A stretch of 64,000 nt of DNA from Planctomycetota bacterium. GTDB lineage: Bacteria; Planctomycetota; Planctomycetia; Pirellulales; PALSA-1355. Every line of letters begins with the position of its first letter. Position 1 is the first letter of the stretch. Both the position numbers and the translations under genes were made by a program. Below, piece by piece: positions 25,302 to 34,974 of the stretch. The notes under the pieces are model-generated. The model made no database searches. It was given only the letters and a program-made list of their open reading frames with translations, and was not told the DNA's origin. The stretch is taken from assembly GCA_003389325.1 (NCBI GenBank), contig QQVE01000004.1, forward strand, positions 1-64,000, written 5' to 3'.

Positions 25302-26342
25302 ATGCGAAGCAACCGATTCTACGTCGCCCTGCTTGCCGTGGCCGTGCTGGCGGCCGGTGCCGCGAGCCTCAAGCTGGCCTCGACCGGCTCGTCGATGACC
25401 GCCGCGGCGGAAAAGTTTGTCGCGACGCTGTCGCCGGCCGAAAAGGCCGAGACCGTGTTGCCCTACGACGGCCCGGCACGCACCGACTGGCACTACATTC
25501 CCAAGGCGACGCGCAAGGGGTTGCAGGTGAAGAACATGAGCGAGGCCCAGCGCAAGGCCGCGTTCAACCTGCTCGACAGCGCGCTCAGCTCCGTGGGCTA
25601 CAAGAAGGCCCGCAAGGTGATGCAGTTGGAAAGCATCCTGCACGAACTGGAAAAGAACCGGCAGGGCGGGGCGATTCGCGACGCCGAGCGGTACTACTTC
25701 ACGCTGTTCGGCGACGTGGCCGGCGACGGACCCTGGGGATTGAGCGTGGAAGGGCATCATCTGTCGCTCAACTTCGTGGTCGAGAACGATAAGGTGGTGT
25801 CCTCGACGCCGACGTTCTACGGCGCCAACCCCGGCATCCTGCTGGCCGACTACGGCGAGGGCTTTCCCAAGGGGTTGCGGGTCCTGAAAGATGAGGAGCA
25901 ACTGGCCTTCGACCTGCTCGACTCGCTCGACGAGCAGCAGCGGGCCAAGGCGATCGTGGCCGACAAGGCTCCCAGCGACGTGCGCGACGCGGGCAAGGCC
26001 TCGCCGCCGATCTCGCCCGCCGCCGGATTGCCGGCGGCGGAAATGACGCCCAAGCAGGTGTCCATCCTGCGTTCACTTATCGAGGCCTACGCCCACAACC
26101 TGCCGGACGACGTGGCCCAGGAGCGGCTGTCGCGGATCGAAAAGGACGGTTACGACGCGATCACGTTTGCCTGGGCCGGAGCCGATCGGCCGGGGGTGGG
26201 GCACGACTACCGTGTCCAGGGCGAATCGTTTCTCATAGAATTCAACAACACGCAGCCCGATTCGGCCGGCAACCCGGCCAACCACGTCCATAGCGTGTGG
26301 CACAATCTGGAGGGCAACTTCGCCCTGCCGGTCGCAGAGTAG
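25302..26342 (+). CDS. Exported DUF3500-family protein
   Basis: A 346-residue protein with an N-terminal hydrophobic segment (RFYVALLAVAVLAAGAAS). Family-like features are DWHYIPKATRKGLQ, the AFNLLDSALSSVGYKKA helix, LFGDVAGDGPWGLSVEGHHLSLNF (here split as GPWGLSVEGHH then LSLNF), PTFYGANPG and the C-terminal FLIEFNNTQ / NHVHSVWHN. These fit DUF3500. It has no known activity. The paired His residues in VEGHH and NHVH could form a metal site. It is probably periplasmic. Confidence 0.8.
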   Translation: MRSNRFYVALLAVAVLAAGAASLKLASTGSSMTAAAEKFVATLSPAEKAETVLPYDGPARTDWHYIPKATRKGLQVKNMSEAQRKAAFNLLDSALSSVGYKKARKVMQLESILHELEKNRQGGAIRDAERYYFTLFGDVAGDGPWGLSVEGHHLSLNFVVENDKVVSSTPTFYGANPGILLADYGEGFPKGLRVLKDEEQLAFDLLDSLDEQQRAKAIVADKAPSDVRDAGKASPPISPAAGLPAAEMTPKQVSILRSLIEAYAHNLPDDVAQERLSRIEKDGYDAITFAWAGADRPGVGHDYRVQGESFLIEFNNTQPDSAGNPANHVHSVWHNLEGNFALPVAE

Positions 26343-26466
26343 TCGAGAGTCGTCGTATCCGAGAGTCATCGCCCGGCAGGCAGCCTGGGTGCGCCTGCCA
26401 GATGAGATTCCCAGTTGAGAGTGGGTTCTGGTAAGATCCTCCGCGGTAATCCTGCGCCGTTACGCG

Positions 26467-27210
26467 ATGCTGAAACAGTTGGAACTCGAAATCCTACCGC
26501 AGCCCGACGAAGTCACCTGCGGGCCCACGTGCCTGCAGGCGATTTACGGCTACTACGCCGATCCGTTGCCGCTGGGGCAGGTGATCGACGAGGTGGGCAA
26601 GCTGCCCGGCGGCGGCACGCTGGCGGTGATGCTGGCCAGCCATGCCCTGCGGCGCGGCTACCGGGCCCGCATCTACACCTACAACCTCACGGTGTTCGAC
26701 CCGTCGTGGTTCGTCGGCGGCGAAGACCTGATCGGGCGGCTGCGTCACCAGATGGAAGCCAAGGACACGGCCAAGCTGCACGCGGCGTCGCGGGCCTATA
26801 TCGAGTTTCTCGAGCTGGGCGGCACGATCCGCATGCGGGAGCTTAACGCGGCGTTGCTGCGAAGGTTTCTCAAACGGTCGATCCCGATCCTCACCGGATT
26901 GAGCGCCACGTACCTGTACCAGTGCAAGCGCGAGACCGAGCCGCACTGCCGGCCCGACGACGTGCACGGCGTGCCGACGGGGCACTTCGTAGTGTTGTGT
27001 GGCTACGACCAGCAGCGCCGCACGGTGCGGGTGGCCGACCCCTACGAACCCAACCCGCTGGCCGGCGCCCACTACTACGAAGTGAACCTCGACCGGCTGG
27101 TGGGGGCGATTTTGCTGGGCGTGCTGACTTACGATGCCAACCTACTGATCATTCAACCCGGGCGGAACCACGGACGAACCGAACCTCCGCCCGCCGGGAA
27201 GACCGTTTAG
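26467..27210 (+). CDS. Papain/C39-like peptidase of an amidoligase cluster
   Basis: A 247-residue cytoplasmic protein without a signal peptide. Cysteine-peptidase residues are Cys18 in EVTCGPTCL, His173 in PTGHFVVLCGYD and Asp191 in VADPYEPN, in the C39/papain-like order. An insertion (about 70-130) separates the first helix from the rest. It is the first gene of a tight three-gene run: the ATP-grasp ligase starts 14 bases after its stop. Such peptidases are known from computational work on amidoligase gene neighbourhoods, where they sit with RimK-like and GCS2-type ligases. It would hydrolyse or transfer the amide those ligases make. Confidence 0.8.
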   Translation: MLKQLELEILPQPDEVTCGPTCLQAIYGYYADPLPLGQVIDEVGKLPGGGTLAVMLASHALRRGYRARIYTYNLTVFDPSWFVGGEDLIGRLRHQMEAKDTAKLHAASRAYIEFLELGGTIRMRELNAALLRRFLKRSIPILTGLSATYLYQCKRETEPHCRPDDVHGVPTGHFVVLCGYDQQRRTVRVADPYEPNPLAGAHYYEVNLDRLVGAILLGVLTYDANLLIIQPGRNHGRTEPPPAGKTV

Positions 27211-27224
27211 CTACGGAGCCACGG

Positions 27225-28694
27225 ATGTCCGTCCTGATTGTGACGAACGTGCCGAAGGACTGGCCGGCGCGGATGGAGAACGCGGAAGTCGTCGACGCGC
27301 GTTCCTATCTGACCGATCCCCGCTACAACGAGTTGCGGGGGGCCAAGGTCTTTAATCTCTGCCGTTCGTACCGCTACCAGACCACCGGTTACTACGTTTC
27401 GCTGCTGGCCGAAGCCCGCGGGCACAAGCCGTTGCCCAGCATCACGACCGTGCAGGACCTGAAGACGCAGGCCATCGTGCGGATGGTGTCCGACGAGCTG
27501 GACGAGCAGATCCAGAAGAGCCTGGCGCCGATCAAGTCCGACACGTTCACGCTGAGCATTTACTTCGGCCGCAACCTGGCCAAGCGCTACGACCGGCTGG
27601 CGCTGAACCTGTTCAACCAGTTTCAGTCGCCGCTGCTACGAGCCCAGTTCGCCCGCAGCGAAAACAACGGCTGGCAACTGAAGCGCACCACCACGATCGC
27701 GGCCAACGAAGTGCCCAAATCGCACTGGCCGTTTCTGGTCGAGATGGCCGAGCAGCACTTTGCCGGCCGCCGCAACGGCGTGAAAAAGCGCGTCCGGGCG
27801 CGGTTCGATTTGGCCATACTGTTTACACCGGGGGCGGGCGAAGCGCCGTCGGACGAGGTGGCGCTCAAGAAGTTCGCCAAGGCCGCGGCTTCGCTGGGCA
27901 TCTCGGCCGAGCAGATCACGCGCGACGACTATGGCCGCATTGCCGAGTTCGACGCGCTGTTCGTGCGCGACACCACGGCTGTGAACCAGTACACGTACCG
28001 CTTTGCCCGGCGGGCCACGAGCGAGGGACTGGTGGTGATCGACGATCCGCAGTCGATCGTCCGCTGCACGAACAAGGTGTACCTGGCCGAATTGCTCGCG
28101 CGGCACAAAGTGCCGATTCCGCGGACGCTGGTGGTGCACAAAGACAACGCGGCGACGCTGGCCGAGGAGTTGGGCTTTCCCTGCGTGCTGAAGAAGCCGG
28201 ACAGCGCGTTCTCGCAGGGCGTGGTGAAGGTGCACGACCAGGAAGAGCTCGAGGCGCGGTTGGCCGAGTTCTTCGGCGAGACCGACCTGGTCGTGGCCCA
28301 GGAGTTCCTGCCCACGACGTTCGACTGGCGGATCGGCATTCTGGATCGCCAGCCGTTGTATGCCTGCAAGTACTACATGGCCCAGGGGCACTGGCAGATC
28401 ATCAAGCAGGACTGCCAGGGGCGCGGTCGCTACGGCCGCTCCGAGACGCTGCCGGTGGAGCTTGCGCCGCGGCGGGGCGTGCAGGCGGCGCTCAAGGCCG
28501 CGAACCTGGTGGGCGACGGCCTGTACGGCGTCGACGTGAAGGAGTCGAACGGCAAGTTCTACGTGATCGAGGTGAACGACAACCCGAACATCGATTCGAA
28601 GAACGAAGACGCGATTCTCAAGGACGAGCTGTACCGGCGGATCATGAGCGTGTTTCTCAAGCGCATCGAGCAGCGCAAGGCCGGATTGACCTAG
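27225..28694 (+). CDS. RimK-like ATP-grasp amidoligase
   Basis: A 489-residue protein; the start at 27225 has GGAG six bases upstream. The N-terminal part (about 1-190) is the RimK-like associated domain (RGAKVFNLCRSYRYQTTGYY; LSIYFGRNLAKRYDRLA). The C-terminal half is ATP-grasp: GFPCVLKKPDSAFSQGV (ATP lysine and loop), EFLPTTFDWRIGILD and the metal/ATP site VDVKESNGKFYVIEVNDNPNI (E and N residues intact; quoted up to that motif). These enzymes join an amino acid to a carboxylate with ATP. It sits between the C39-like peptidase and the GCS2-type ligase, so it likely extends their product. Confidence 0.85.
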   Translation: MSVLIVTNVPKDWPARMENAEVVDARSYLTDPRYNELRGAKVFNLCRSYRYQTTGYYVSLLAEARGHKPLPSITTVQDLKTQAIVRMVSDELDEQIQKSLAPIKSDTFTLSIYFGRNLAKRYDRLALNLFNQFQSPLLRAQFARSENNGWQLKRTTTIAANEVPKSHWPFLVEMAEQHFAGRRNGVKKRVRARFDLAILFTPGAGEAPSDEVALKKFAKAAASLGISAEQITRDDYGRIAEFDALFVRDTTAVNQYTYRFARRATSEGLVVIDDPQSIVRCTNKVYLAELLARHKVPIPRTLVVHKDNAATLAEELGFPCVLKKPDSAFSQGVVKVHDQEELEARLAEFFGETDLVVAQEFLPTTFDWRIGILDRQPLYACKYYMAQGHWQIIKQDCQGRGRYGRSETLPVELAPRRGVQAALKAANLVGDGLYGVDVKESNGKFYVIEVNDNPNIDSKNEDAILKDELYRRIMSVFLKRIEQRKAGLT

Positions 28695-28719
28695 TCGCCC
28701 CCTTCGCGAGCCCCACTCC

Positions 28720-29937
28720 ATGGCGCGTGCCCTGCATCTGTTCGAAGGTTTCGGCGTCGAGCTGGAATACATGATCGTCGACGCCGCGTCGCTCGACGTG
28801 CGGCCGATCACCGATCGGGTGCTGTACGAGGTGGCCGGCGGCTACGTCGCAGAGCACGAATTGGGCGAGCTGGCCTGGTCGAACGAGCTGGCGCTGCACG
28901 TGATCGAGTTGAAGACGAACGGCCCGGCCGCGTCGCTGGCACCGCTGGCCGCGCTCTTTCAAGAACACGTAGCCCGCATCAACGCCCTGCTCGAGCCGTG
29001 GGGCGCCCGGCTGATGCCCACGGCGATGCATCCCTGGATGAACCCGCGCCGCGAGCTCGAGCTATGGCCGCACGAGTACAACGCCGTGTATGAGACGTTC
29101 AATCGCATTTTCGATTGCCGCGGGCACGGCTGGGCCAACGTGCAAAGCGTGCACCTGAATCTGCCGTTCGCCGACGATGAGGAGTTCGGCCGGCTGCATG
29201 CGGCCGTTCGCCTGCTGTTGCCGATCCTGCCCGCCCTGGCGGCCAGCTCGCCGGCGATGGATGGCCAATGGACCGGGCTGGCCGATTCGCGGCTGGAAGC
29301 GTATCGCCATCACTGCGATGAGGTGCCGTCGCTCGTCGGCCACGTGGTGCCCGAGCCGGTGTTCACCCGTGCCGACTACGAAGAGCAGATCTTTGCACGC
29401 CTCTTTCGCGACATCGCACCCTACGACCCCCAGGGAGTGCTCGCGCACGAGTGGCTTAACGCCCGGGGAGCGATCGCCCGATTCGAGCGCAACACGATCG
29501 AGATACGCGTGCTCGACGTGCAGGAGTGCCCGGCGGCCGACCTGACGATCTGCCAGGCGATCGTCGACGTGTTGCAGGCCTTGGTGGCGGAGAAATGGAC
29601 CGACACCGCACAGCAGCAGTCGCTCGCAACCCAACCCCTCGCGCACGTACTGTCGGACACGACTCGCGATGCCGACGAGGCGGTGATCGACCAGCCGGTG
29701 TACCTGGCCCAGTTCGGCCTGCCCCCGAAACCGATCAAGGCACGCGAGCTGTGGGCTGGCGTATTGCAGCAGGTCGACGGCTCGACCAGCCGAGATCCGG
29801 CGCTGGCGATCCTCCTGAGCACGGGTTCCCTTTCGCGACGGATTCAGCGCGCGGTGAACGAGCGGGGCGCCTCGCTGGCGGACGTCTATCGGCAACTCTG
29901 CGAGTGCCTCGCCGAGGGCCGGATGTTCTCCGCGTAG
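28720..29937 (+). CDS. GCS2-type glutamate-cysteine ligase-family amidoligase
   Basis: A 405-residue protein of the carboxylate-amine ligase (GCS2) family. Recognisable parts are FGVELEYMIVD (ATP/metal Glu pair), ELKTNGP, HPWMNPRREL, QSVHLNLPFADDEEF (substrate His), ASSPAMDGQWTGLADSR and TIEIRVLDVQECPAADL (C-terminal Arg/Glu site). It follows the ATP-grasp gene after 25 bases and closes the cluster. The family ligates a glutamate-like carboxylate to an amine, but the real substrates in this neighbourhood type are unknown. No downstream gene on this strand. Confidence 0.85.
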   Translation: MARALHLFEGFGVELEYMIVDAASLDVRPITDRVLYEVAGGYVAEHELGELAWSNELALHVIELKTNGPAASLAPLAALFQEHVARINALLEPWGARLMPTAMHPWMNPRRELELWPHEYNAVYETFNRIFDCRGHGWANVQSVHLNLPFADDEEFGRLHAAVRLLLPILPALAASSPAMDGQWTGLADSRLEAYRHHCDEVPSLVGHVVPEPVFTRADYEEQIFARLFRDIAPYDPQGVLAHEWLNARGAIARFERNTIEIRVLDVQECPAADLTICQAIVDVLQALVAEKWTDTAQQQSLATQPLAHVLSDTTRDADEAVIDQPVYLAQFGLPPKPIKARELWAGVLQQVDGSTSRDPALAILLSTGSLSRRIQRAVNERGASLADVYRQLCECLAEGRMFSA

Positions 29938-30018
29938 CGGATCGAGCAGCGGGTGACGTCAGGCTCGACACGCAAGCGAGGGCGGGTTGCATTGGTGTCT
30001 GATGACGCACACTGCGAA

Positions 30019-32376
30019 CTAGCCGAGCAGCGCGTCGAGCGATTCGTCGAGGGCATCTTCGAGCGGATCGACCGACGCGGCACCGAGGGCCAAGGCCTCG
30101 TCATCGAGCAGCGGGCCGGACGTGGGCTTGGGTTTCGCGAGGGGGGCCGCTTCGCTCGGCGGAAGTTCGGTCGGCACGTCCGCGACCTCGTGAGCTTCTT
30201 CGCGTCGGGCGGCAATCGTCACGCCCACGGCAATCGGATCGGAGGCAGCGCTTGCGGCGAAAGAGAACGGGCTCAGAAGCGGTGTCGCTTGCAGGCGATC
30301 CTCATCCGGGAACCCCGTCTCGAACGGCCAATCGAACAGCGGCAGTTGCGTCTTCACGTGGACTTCGGTCGTGAACACGTAGTTGGGAAACAGCGGGTTG
30401 GGGTTGGGAAAGGTCAACTCGATGAAGTAGGCAATCGATCCCTCGTCGGGCAGCTCGACGTTGGTCGAGTACGTGCCGCCGCCCTGATCGGAGAGCGGCG
30501 TGGGAAACCAAAAGATTTGCGGGTAGCGCAAGCGGCGGAAGTCGCGATCGTTGCGATTGATCATCTGCCACATCTTGACTTCCAACGGCTGGGTCGTGGT
30601 CTGCACGTTGATCGTGCCGTCCTGCTCCACGGTCCAGTCGAACTCGGGCAGCGGGCGATCGTTGAGCACCGCCTCGTAGAAGCTGTACAGGCTGTTGAGA
30701 ATCGGCTGCGGATTGATATCGAGGTTGAGGCTGTGAGGCGTGTTGGGGACGTAGCGGAGGTAGTTCTGGTCGCCGGGAATGTCGTCGAAGTAGAACTGGG
30801 CCGAATCGGTGGCAAAGAACTCGTCGCCGGGCGAATTGAGCAGCAGCTTCGGCATGTCGTCGAAGCGGCCATTGTTCAAGTACAGGTACGGATCGACGAT
30901 GCGGGCCAACTCCACGCCCGCGGGGCTGAGGATGCGATCGAAGATATTCAGGTCCTGGTACGGCGCGATGGCCTGGGAAAAGAACCCGTAGGCGCCGTAG
31001 TGGTGGGCCATCTGCGCGCCCAGGTTCAGGTTGTCGTACACGGCGGGCAGGATGGCCCGCACGCGATCGTCGACCGCTGCGGTGAGCCAGGTGGTCCATC
31101 CGCGCTTCGACCCGCCGCCCACCAGGAATTCTTCGACGCCCGCGGTGGCGTCGAGCGTGAGCATGAAGTCCTGCACGGTGTCCATCGCGCGGACGGCGCT
31201 TTTGGTCATCGGCAGCAGCAGGGGCCAGGTTTCGTTGCCGGGCTGGCCCAGGTTTTCCATGAACTTGTCGAACGAGTAGGCGATGATCTCGTCTTCGGTG
31301 CGCGACTGGGTTTCGTCGTTAAAGATGACCGGTTGGTTGGGCACGCCGGTGAGATTGGCCACCACGGTCCCGGTGGCGGCTGCGGCCAGCGCGAACTGGG
31401 GATTGGGGTTTTGCGGCGCGCCGTTGGTGTTGCTGCCGCCGTCGATGAACAGCATGGCCGTTTCGCTCAATCCCGCGATGACCTGGCCGTTGGTCTCGAC
31501 CGGCACGTACAGCTCCAGCCAGTGATTCCAGACCGGGAGGTTGACGTCGCCCTCGCGCCAGGTCTGGCTGGTCATGTCCAGCACGTAGTAGAGGTACGAG
31601 CCGGCGATGGTTCCGCCCGGAATGGGGTTCGTAATGCCGGGGTCGTCGGCCAGGTGGTATTGATACGACGGATCGTCGAGGGCCACGTAGTCGTACAGCG
31701 CCGTGGAAGGTTCCGTATCGATCAACAGCGGCGTCGACTCGCTGGAACCGGTGAGCGCCTCGCTGTCTTTGAGCCGGGCCCGCACGTTGATCGCGTACCT
31801 GCCCTCGTCGAGTTCCGGCCCGAGATCGAACACCGACCTGCCGTTGTAGATGGTCGACTGCGCGTAGCCGATCTCGCCCTCGTCGGTGTAGGTGCCGTTG
31901 CCGTTGAGGTCGACGTCGACGTCGACCACGGTGCCGTCGGGAATCGTGCTGGTGTGGCGGGCCGTGGCCACGACGGTCAGTTGCGGCGTGCGGTCGGCCG
32001 TAACCGGCGCGAGGAAGCTGGTTTCAACCACCGGCAGCGACAGCAAGCCGTTGACGATCGAAATCAGATCCGCGGCCGACAGACGGTTGTCGCCGTTGGT
32101 GTCGTAGAATCCCGGCACCGGTTCGCCGCCGGGGTCGGGCAAAATGCCTCCGCCCTGGGTCAGCACACGGTTGATCACCGCCAGCGCGTCGGCCGCCGAG
32201 GTCACCGAGTCGTTGTTGACGTCCAGACGGTAGATGGGGTTCTGCCAGGGAAAATCCGCATCCGACTCGAACGTGCCGCCGGCGTCCAACAGTCGTCGCT
32301 CTTCGAGCGACTCGACTTGCAGGCGGCGCGGCAGACCGCGATCGCGGGGCGCCAAACGCAAAGGTGGCATTCTCAT
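30019..32376 (-). CDS. Secreted PqaA-like protein with dockerin repeats (copy 1)
   Basis: A 785-residue protein. The ATG at 32376 gives the same N-terminal spacing as its paralogue; a GTG at 32445 is the alternative. It opens with the planctomycete extracellular motif (QVESLEERRLLDA). Two dockerin-type calcium loops follow (LDVNNDSVTSAADALAVIN; DTNGDNRLSAADLISIVN). A strand-rich linker leads to a PhoPQ-activated pathogenicity-related (PqaA) alpha/beta-hydrolase domain: VLDMTSQTWR, LFIDGGSN, GGGSKRGWTTW (nucleophile-like Ser), NSPGDEFFATDS (acid) and PNTPHSLN (His). It ends in an acidic Leu-rich tail (EDALDESLDALLG). It follows the second copy by 76 bases and is likely co-transcribed. Secreted or surface-bound. 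Confidence 0.85.
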   Translation of the reverse strand: MRMPPLRLAPRDRGLPRRLQVESLEERRLLDAGGTFESDADFPWQNPIYRLDVNNDSVTSAADALAVINRVLTQGGGILPDPGGEPVPGFYDTNGDNRLSAADLISIVNGLLSLPVVETSFLAPVTADRTPQLTVVATARHTSTIPDGTVVDVDVDLNGNGTYTDEGEIGYAQSTIYNGRSVFDLGPELDEGRYAINVRARLKDSEALTGSSESTPLLIDTEPSTALYDYVALDDPSYQYHLADDPGITNPIPGGTIAGSYLYYVLDMTSQTWREGDVNLPVWNHWLELYVPVETNGQVIAGLSETAMLFIDGGSNTNGAPQNPNPQFALAAAATGTVVANLTGVPNQPVIFNDETQSRTEDEIIAYSFDKFMENLGQPGNETWPLLLPMTKSAVRAMDTVQDFMLTLDATAGVEEFLVGGGSKRGWTTWLTAAVDDRVRAILPAVYDNLNLGAQMAHHYGAYGFFSQAIAPYQDLNIFDRILSPAGVELARIVDPYLYLNNGRFDDMPKLLLNSPGDEFFATDSAQFYFDDIPGDQNYLRYVPNTPHSLNLDINPQPILNSLYSFYEAVLNDRPLPEFDWTVEQDGTINVQTTTQPLEVKMWQMINRNDRDFRRLRYPQIFWFPTPLSDQGGGTYSTNVELPDEGSIAYFIELTFPNPNPLFPNYVFTTEVHVKTQLPLFDWPFETGFPDEDRLQATPLLSPFSFAASAASDPIAVGVTIAARREEAHEVADVPTELPPSEAAPLAKPKPTSGPLLDDEALALGAASVDPLEDALDESLDALLG

Positions 32377-32452
32377 GGCAGCGGCCCGTGGGTTGTTTGG
32401 CGTCGGGGCAGGGCCCGGGCGCAAGCGGCGACGCCGAAACGCCACCGCCTCT

Positions 32453-34747
32453 TCACGCTAGCAGATCATTCAAGTCGAGCTCGAGCGCGGTTTCAACCTC
32501 CGCGTCGTCCGCCGCGTCGATGCTGGTCAACGAAGAGTCGGTCATCGGCTCCGCGGCGCTTCCCTCGGGCAGCGGCGCCGGCGCCTCGTCAACGGCGACT
32601 AACTCGCCGCTCACCTCGAAGGTTTCCCCGGAATCCGATTCTCCCTCGTGCACGCAGGCCAGCCCCGTGGCCACGGCGGAAAGCGCCTCGTCGCTCAGCG
32701 CGGGGAGCGCCTCAGCGGCGGCCTGAGCGAGGGCATCGACGAAGGCGTCGGCCTCCTGCGGAAAGCCCGATTCGTAGGGCCAGGGGTGAAACGGCAGCGG
32801 CGATTTCACCCGGGCTTCGGTCGTGAACACGTAGGCGGGCAACAGCGGGTTGGGATTCGGGAACGTCAGCTCGATGAAGTAGCCCGTGGCCCCATCCGCA
32901 GGCATGGGCACGTCTCCCACGTAGTTGCCCCCGCCCTGGTCGGAGAGGATCGTACTGGTCCAGGTGATGAGACCGGGATTGTATCCGTTGCGGAAGTCGC
33001 GGGCGTTGGGATTCGTGCCCTGCCAAAGCTTGACGGCCGACGGGGACGTGCCGACATTCACGTGGATCTCGCCGTTCTGTTCGACCGTCCAGGAGTACTC
33101 GGGCAGCGGCGCCCCGAGCAACACGGCGACATAGAACGACAGCGTGCTCTCGACGGCACGCTGATCGAGGCCGTGCCCCGTGTTCGGAATGTAACGCATG
33201 TACTTGTCGGTACCGGGCAAGTCGTTGATGTAGAACTGCGACGAGTCGGTGACGAAAAACTCGTCGCCGGCCGAGTTCAACACCAGGATCGGCATGTCGT
33301 CGAACTTGCCCGTTCCCAGGTAGCGGTAGGGGTCGACGATCCGCGAGAGCAGCAGCGCCTCGGGCGTGAGAATCCGCTCGAAGATCTGCAAGTCGTTGTA
33401 GTCGTGCACGGCCTGGGAGAAAAAGCCGAGGGTGCCGTAATGGTGGACCATTTGCGGTCCCTGGTTGAGGTTGTCGAACACGCCGGGGATGATCGCCTTG
33501 ACGCGATCGTCGACCGCGCCGGTGAGCCAGGTGGTCCAACCGCGCTTCGAGTAGCCGGTGACGACGAAGTCTTCGATCGTCTCGCCGGGACGGACGTCGG
33601 GAATGAAATCCTGCACGGTGTCCATGGCCCGCACGGCGCTTTTGGCCATGGCGACCAGCACGGGCCAAGTTTCGTTGTCCGCCTCGCCGATGCCGGCCAG
33701 GAAGCGATCGAACGAGTAGGCGATGATCTCGTCCTCGGAGCGGGGACCGTACGTGTCGCCGACGAATTCCAGCGACTGGCTCGGCACGGTGCGCAGCTCG
33801 ACAGTCACGGTGTTCGTGGCCAGTGCCAACTGCACCATCTCCGTGGAGGGTCCCGGCGGCGAGCCAAAATTGTTGTTGCCGCCGGTGATAAATAAGAGAG
33901 CGGTGTCGCCCAACGCGCCGTTCGGCACGACGACCTTGACCCAATGCCGCCAGTCCGGCTTGTTCACGTCGGTCGCGTCGCGCCAGGTCTGGCTGGTCAT
34001 GTCCAGCACGTAGTAGGTGTACGCGCCCTGGTTCTGTTCCAGGGCGACCGTATACCCGTACGAATCGTCGGGCGTGTTGACGTAGTTGGCCAGGGCATCG
34101 GAGGTGAGCGTGTCGACGATCATCGGCACCGTCTCGCTCGTACCGCCCACCGCGTCGGAATCCAGCAGCCGCGCCCGCAGGTTGACCGTGTACACCTCGG
34201 TACGCCGCTCGAGTGCCGGGGTGATCTGGAAGGTCGACGAACCGGCGAACGTCTCGCTCTGGGTGTAGTTCAATTCGCCGGGGCCGGTGAACGTGCCGTT
34301 GCCGTCGAGGTCGACGTCGAGGGTCACGATCGTGCCGTCGGGGATCGTGGCGCTACCCTGGCCGACGGCGTTGACCGTCACGATCGGCGTGACGTCGACC
34401 GTGTAGTCGGTCAGCATCGTGACCTCGACCTCGGGCGGCTGCAGCAGACCGTTGACGACCGCTATCAAATCGGAGGCGCCGAGCCGGTTGTCGGCGTTGG
34501 TGTCGTAGTAGTTCTTGACGGGCCCGCCGGGGTCGGCCAGCTCGCCGCCGCCCTCCGTGAGGATGCGGTTGATGATCGCCAGGGCGTCGGCCGCCGACGT
34601 TCGGCCGTCGTCGTTGACGTCGAGCCGGTACACGCCATTGTGCCACGGAGTGCCGTCTAACAGCCGGCGATCTTCCAACGATTCCAGATGCAATGCCCGC
34701 AAGCTGCCGGGCGCGCGCTTTGCCTGAAGCGAACGCACATATCTCAT
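32453..34747 (-). CDS. Secreted PqaA-like protein with dockerin repeats (copy 2)
   Basis: A 764-residue paralogue of the gene after it. ATG at 34747 is chosen over the GTG at 34753. Order: planctomycete extracellular motif (LHLESLEDRRLLDG), two dockerin loops (LDVNDDGRTSAADALAIIN; DTNADNRLGASDLIAVVN), a strand-rich region with DVDLDGNGTFTGPGE, and the PqaA domain. That domain has VLDMTSQTWRD, LLFITGGNN, GYSKRGWTTWLTGAVDDR, NSAGDEFFVTDSSQ and PNTGHGLD, so the Ser-Asp-His set is intact. It ends with an acidic segment and ELDLNDLLA. The three PqaA copies in this window share domain order but not the N-terminal modules of the third. Confidence 0.85.
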   Translation of the reverse strand: MRYVRSLQAKRAPGSLRALHLESLEDRRLLDGTPWHNGVYRLDVNDDGRTSAADALAIINRILTEGGGELADPGGPVKNYYDTNADNRLGASDLIAVVNGLLQPPEVEVTMLTDYTVDVTPIVTVNAVGQGSATIPDGTIVTLDVDLDGNGTFTGPGELNYTQSETFAGSSTFQITPALERRTEVYTVNLRARLLDSDAVGGTSETVPMIVDTLTSDALANYVNTPDDSYGYTVALEQNQGAYTYYVLDMTSQTWRDATDVNKPDWRHWVKVVVPNGALGDTALLFITGGNNNFGSPPGPSTEMVQLALATNTVTVELRTVPSQSLEFVGDTYGPRSEDEIIAYSFDRFLAGIGEADNETWPVLVAMAKSAVRAMDTVQDFIPDVRPGETIEDFVVTGYSKRGWTTWLTGAVDDRVKAIIPGVFDNLNQGPQMVHHYGTLGFFSQAVHDYNDLQIFERILTPEALLLSRIVDPYRYLGTGKFDDMPILVLNSAGDEFFVTDSSQFYINDLPGTDKYMRYIPNTGHGLDQRAVESTLSFYVAVLLGAPLPEYSWTVEQNGEIHVNVGTSPSAVKLWQGTNPNARDFRNGYNPGLITWTSTILSDQGGGNYVGDVPMPADGATGYFIELTFPNPNPLLPAYVFTTEARVKSPLPFHPWPYESGFPQEADAFVDALAQAAAEALPALSDEALSAVATGLACVHEGESDSGETFEVSGELVAVDEAPAPLPEGSAAEPMTDSSLTSIDAADDAEVETALELDLNDLLA

Positions 34748-34974
34748 GGCCACCCCTAGCTCAAACCAATCGAGGAAATCGGTTGCGTTCCGTCGACGGA
34801 CGCGCGGTTGGACGCCGCGACACGAGTCCGTGCAGCCGCCAGGATACTGTTAGGGGGCGGCAAAAGCCAGACGTGGGGGGAATTGGCGCAGGACGGGAGG
34901 ACCCGTGCGGTGGCGTGCGCAGCGACACGCGCTGCCGCCGTTTGCGCGCTGAAAGACCGATAACTGCCGCCGCG

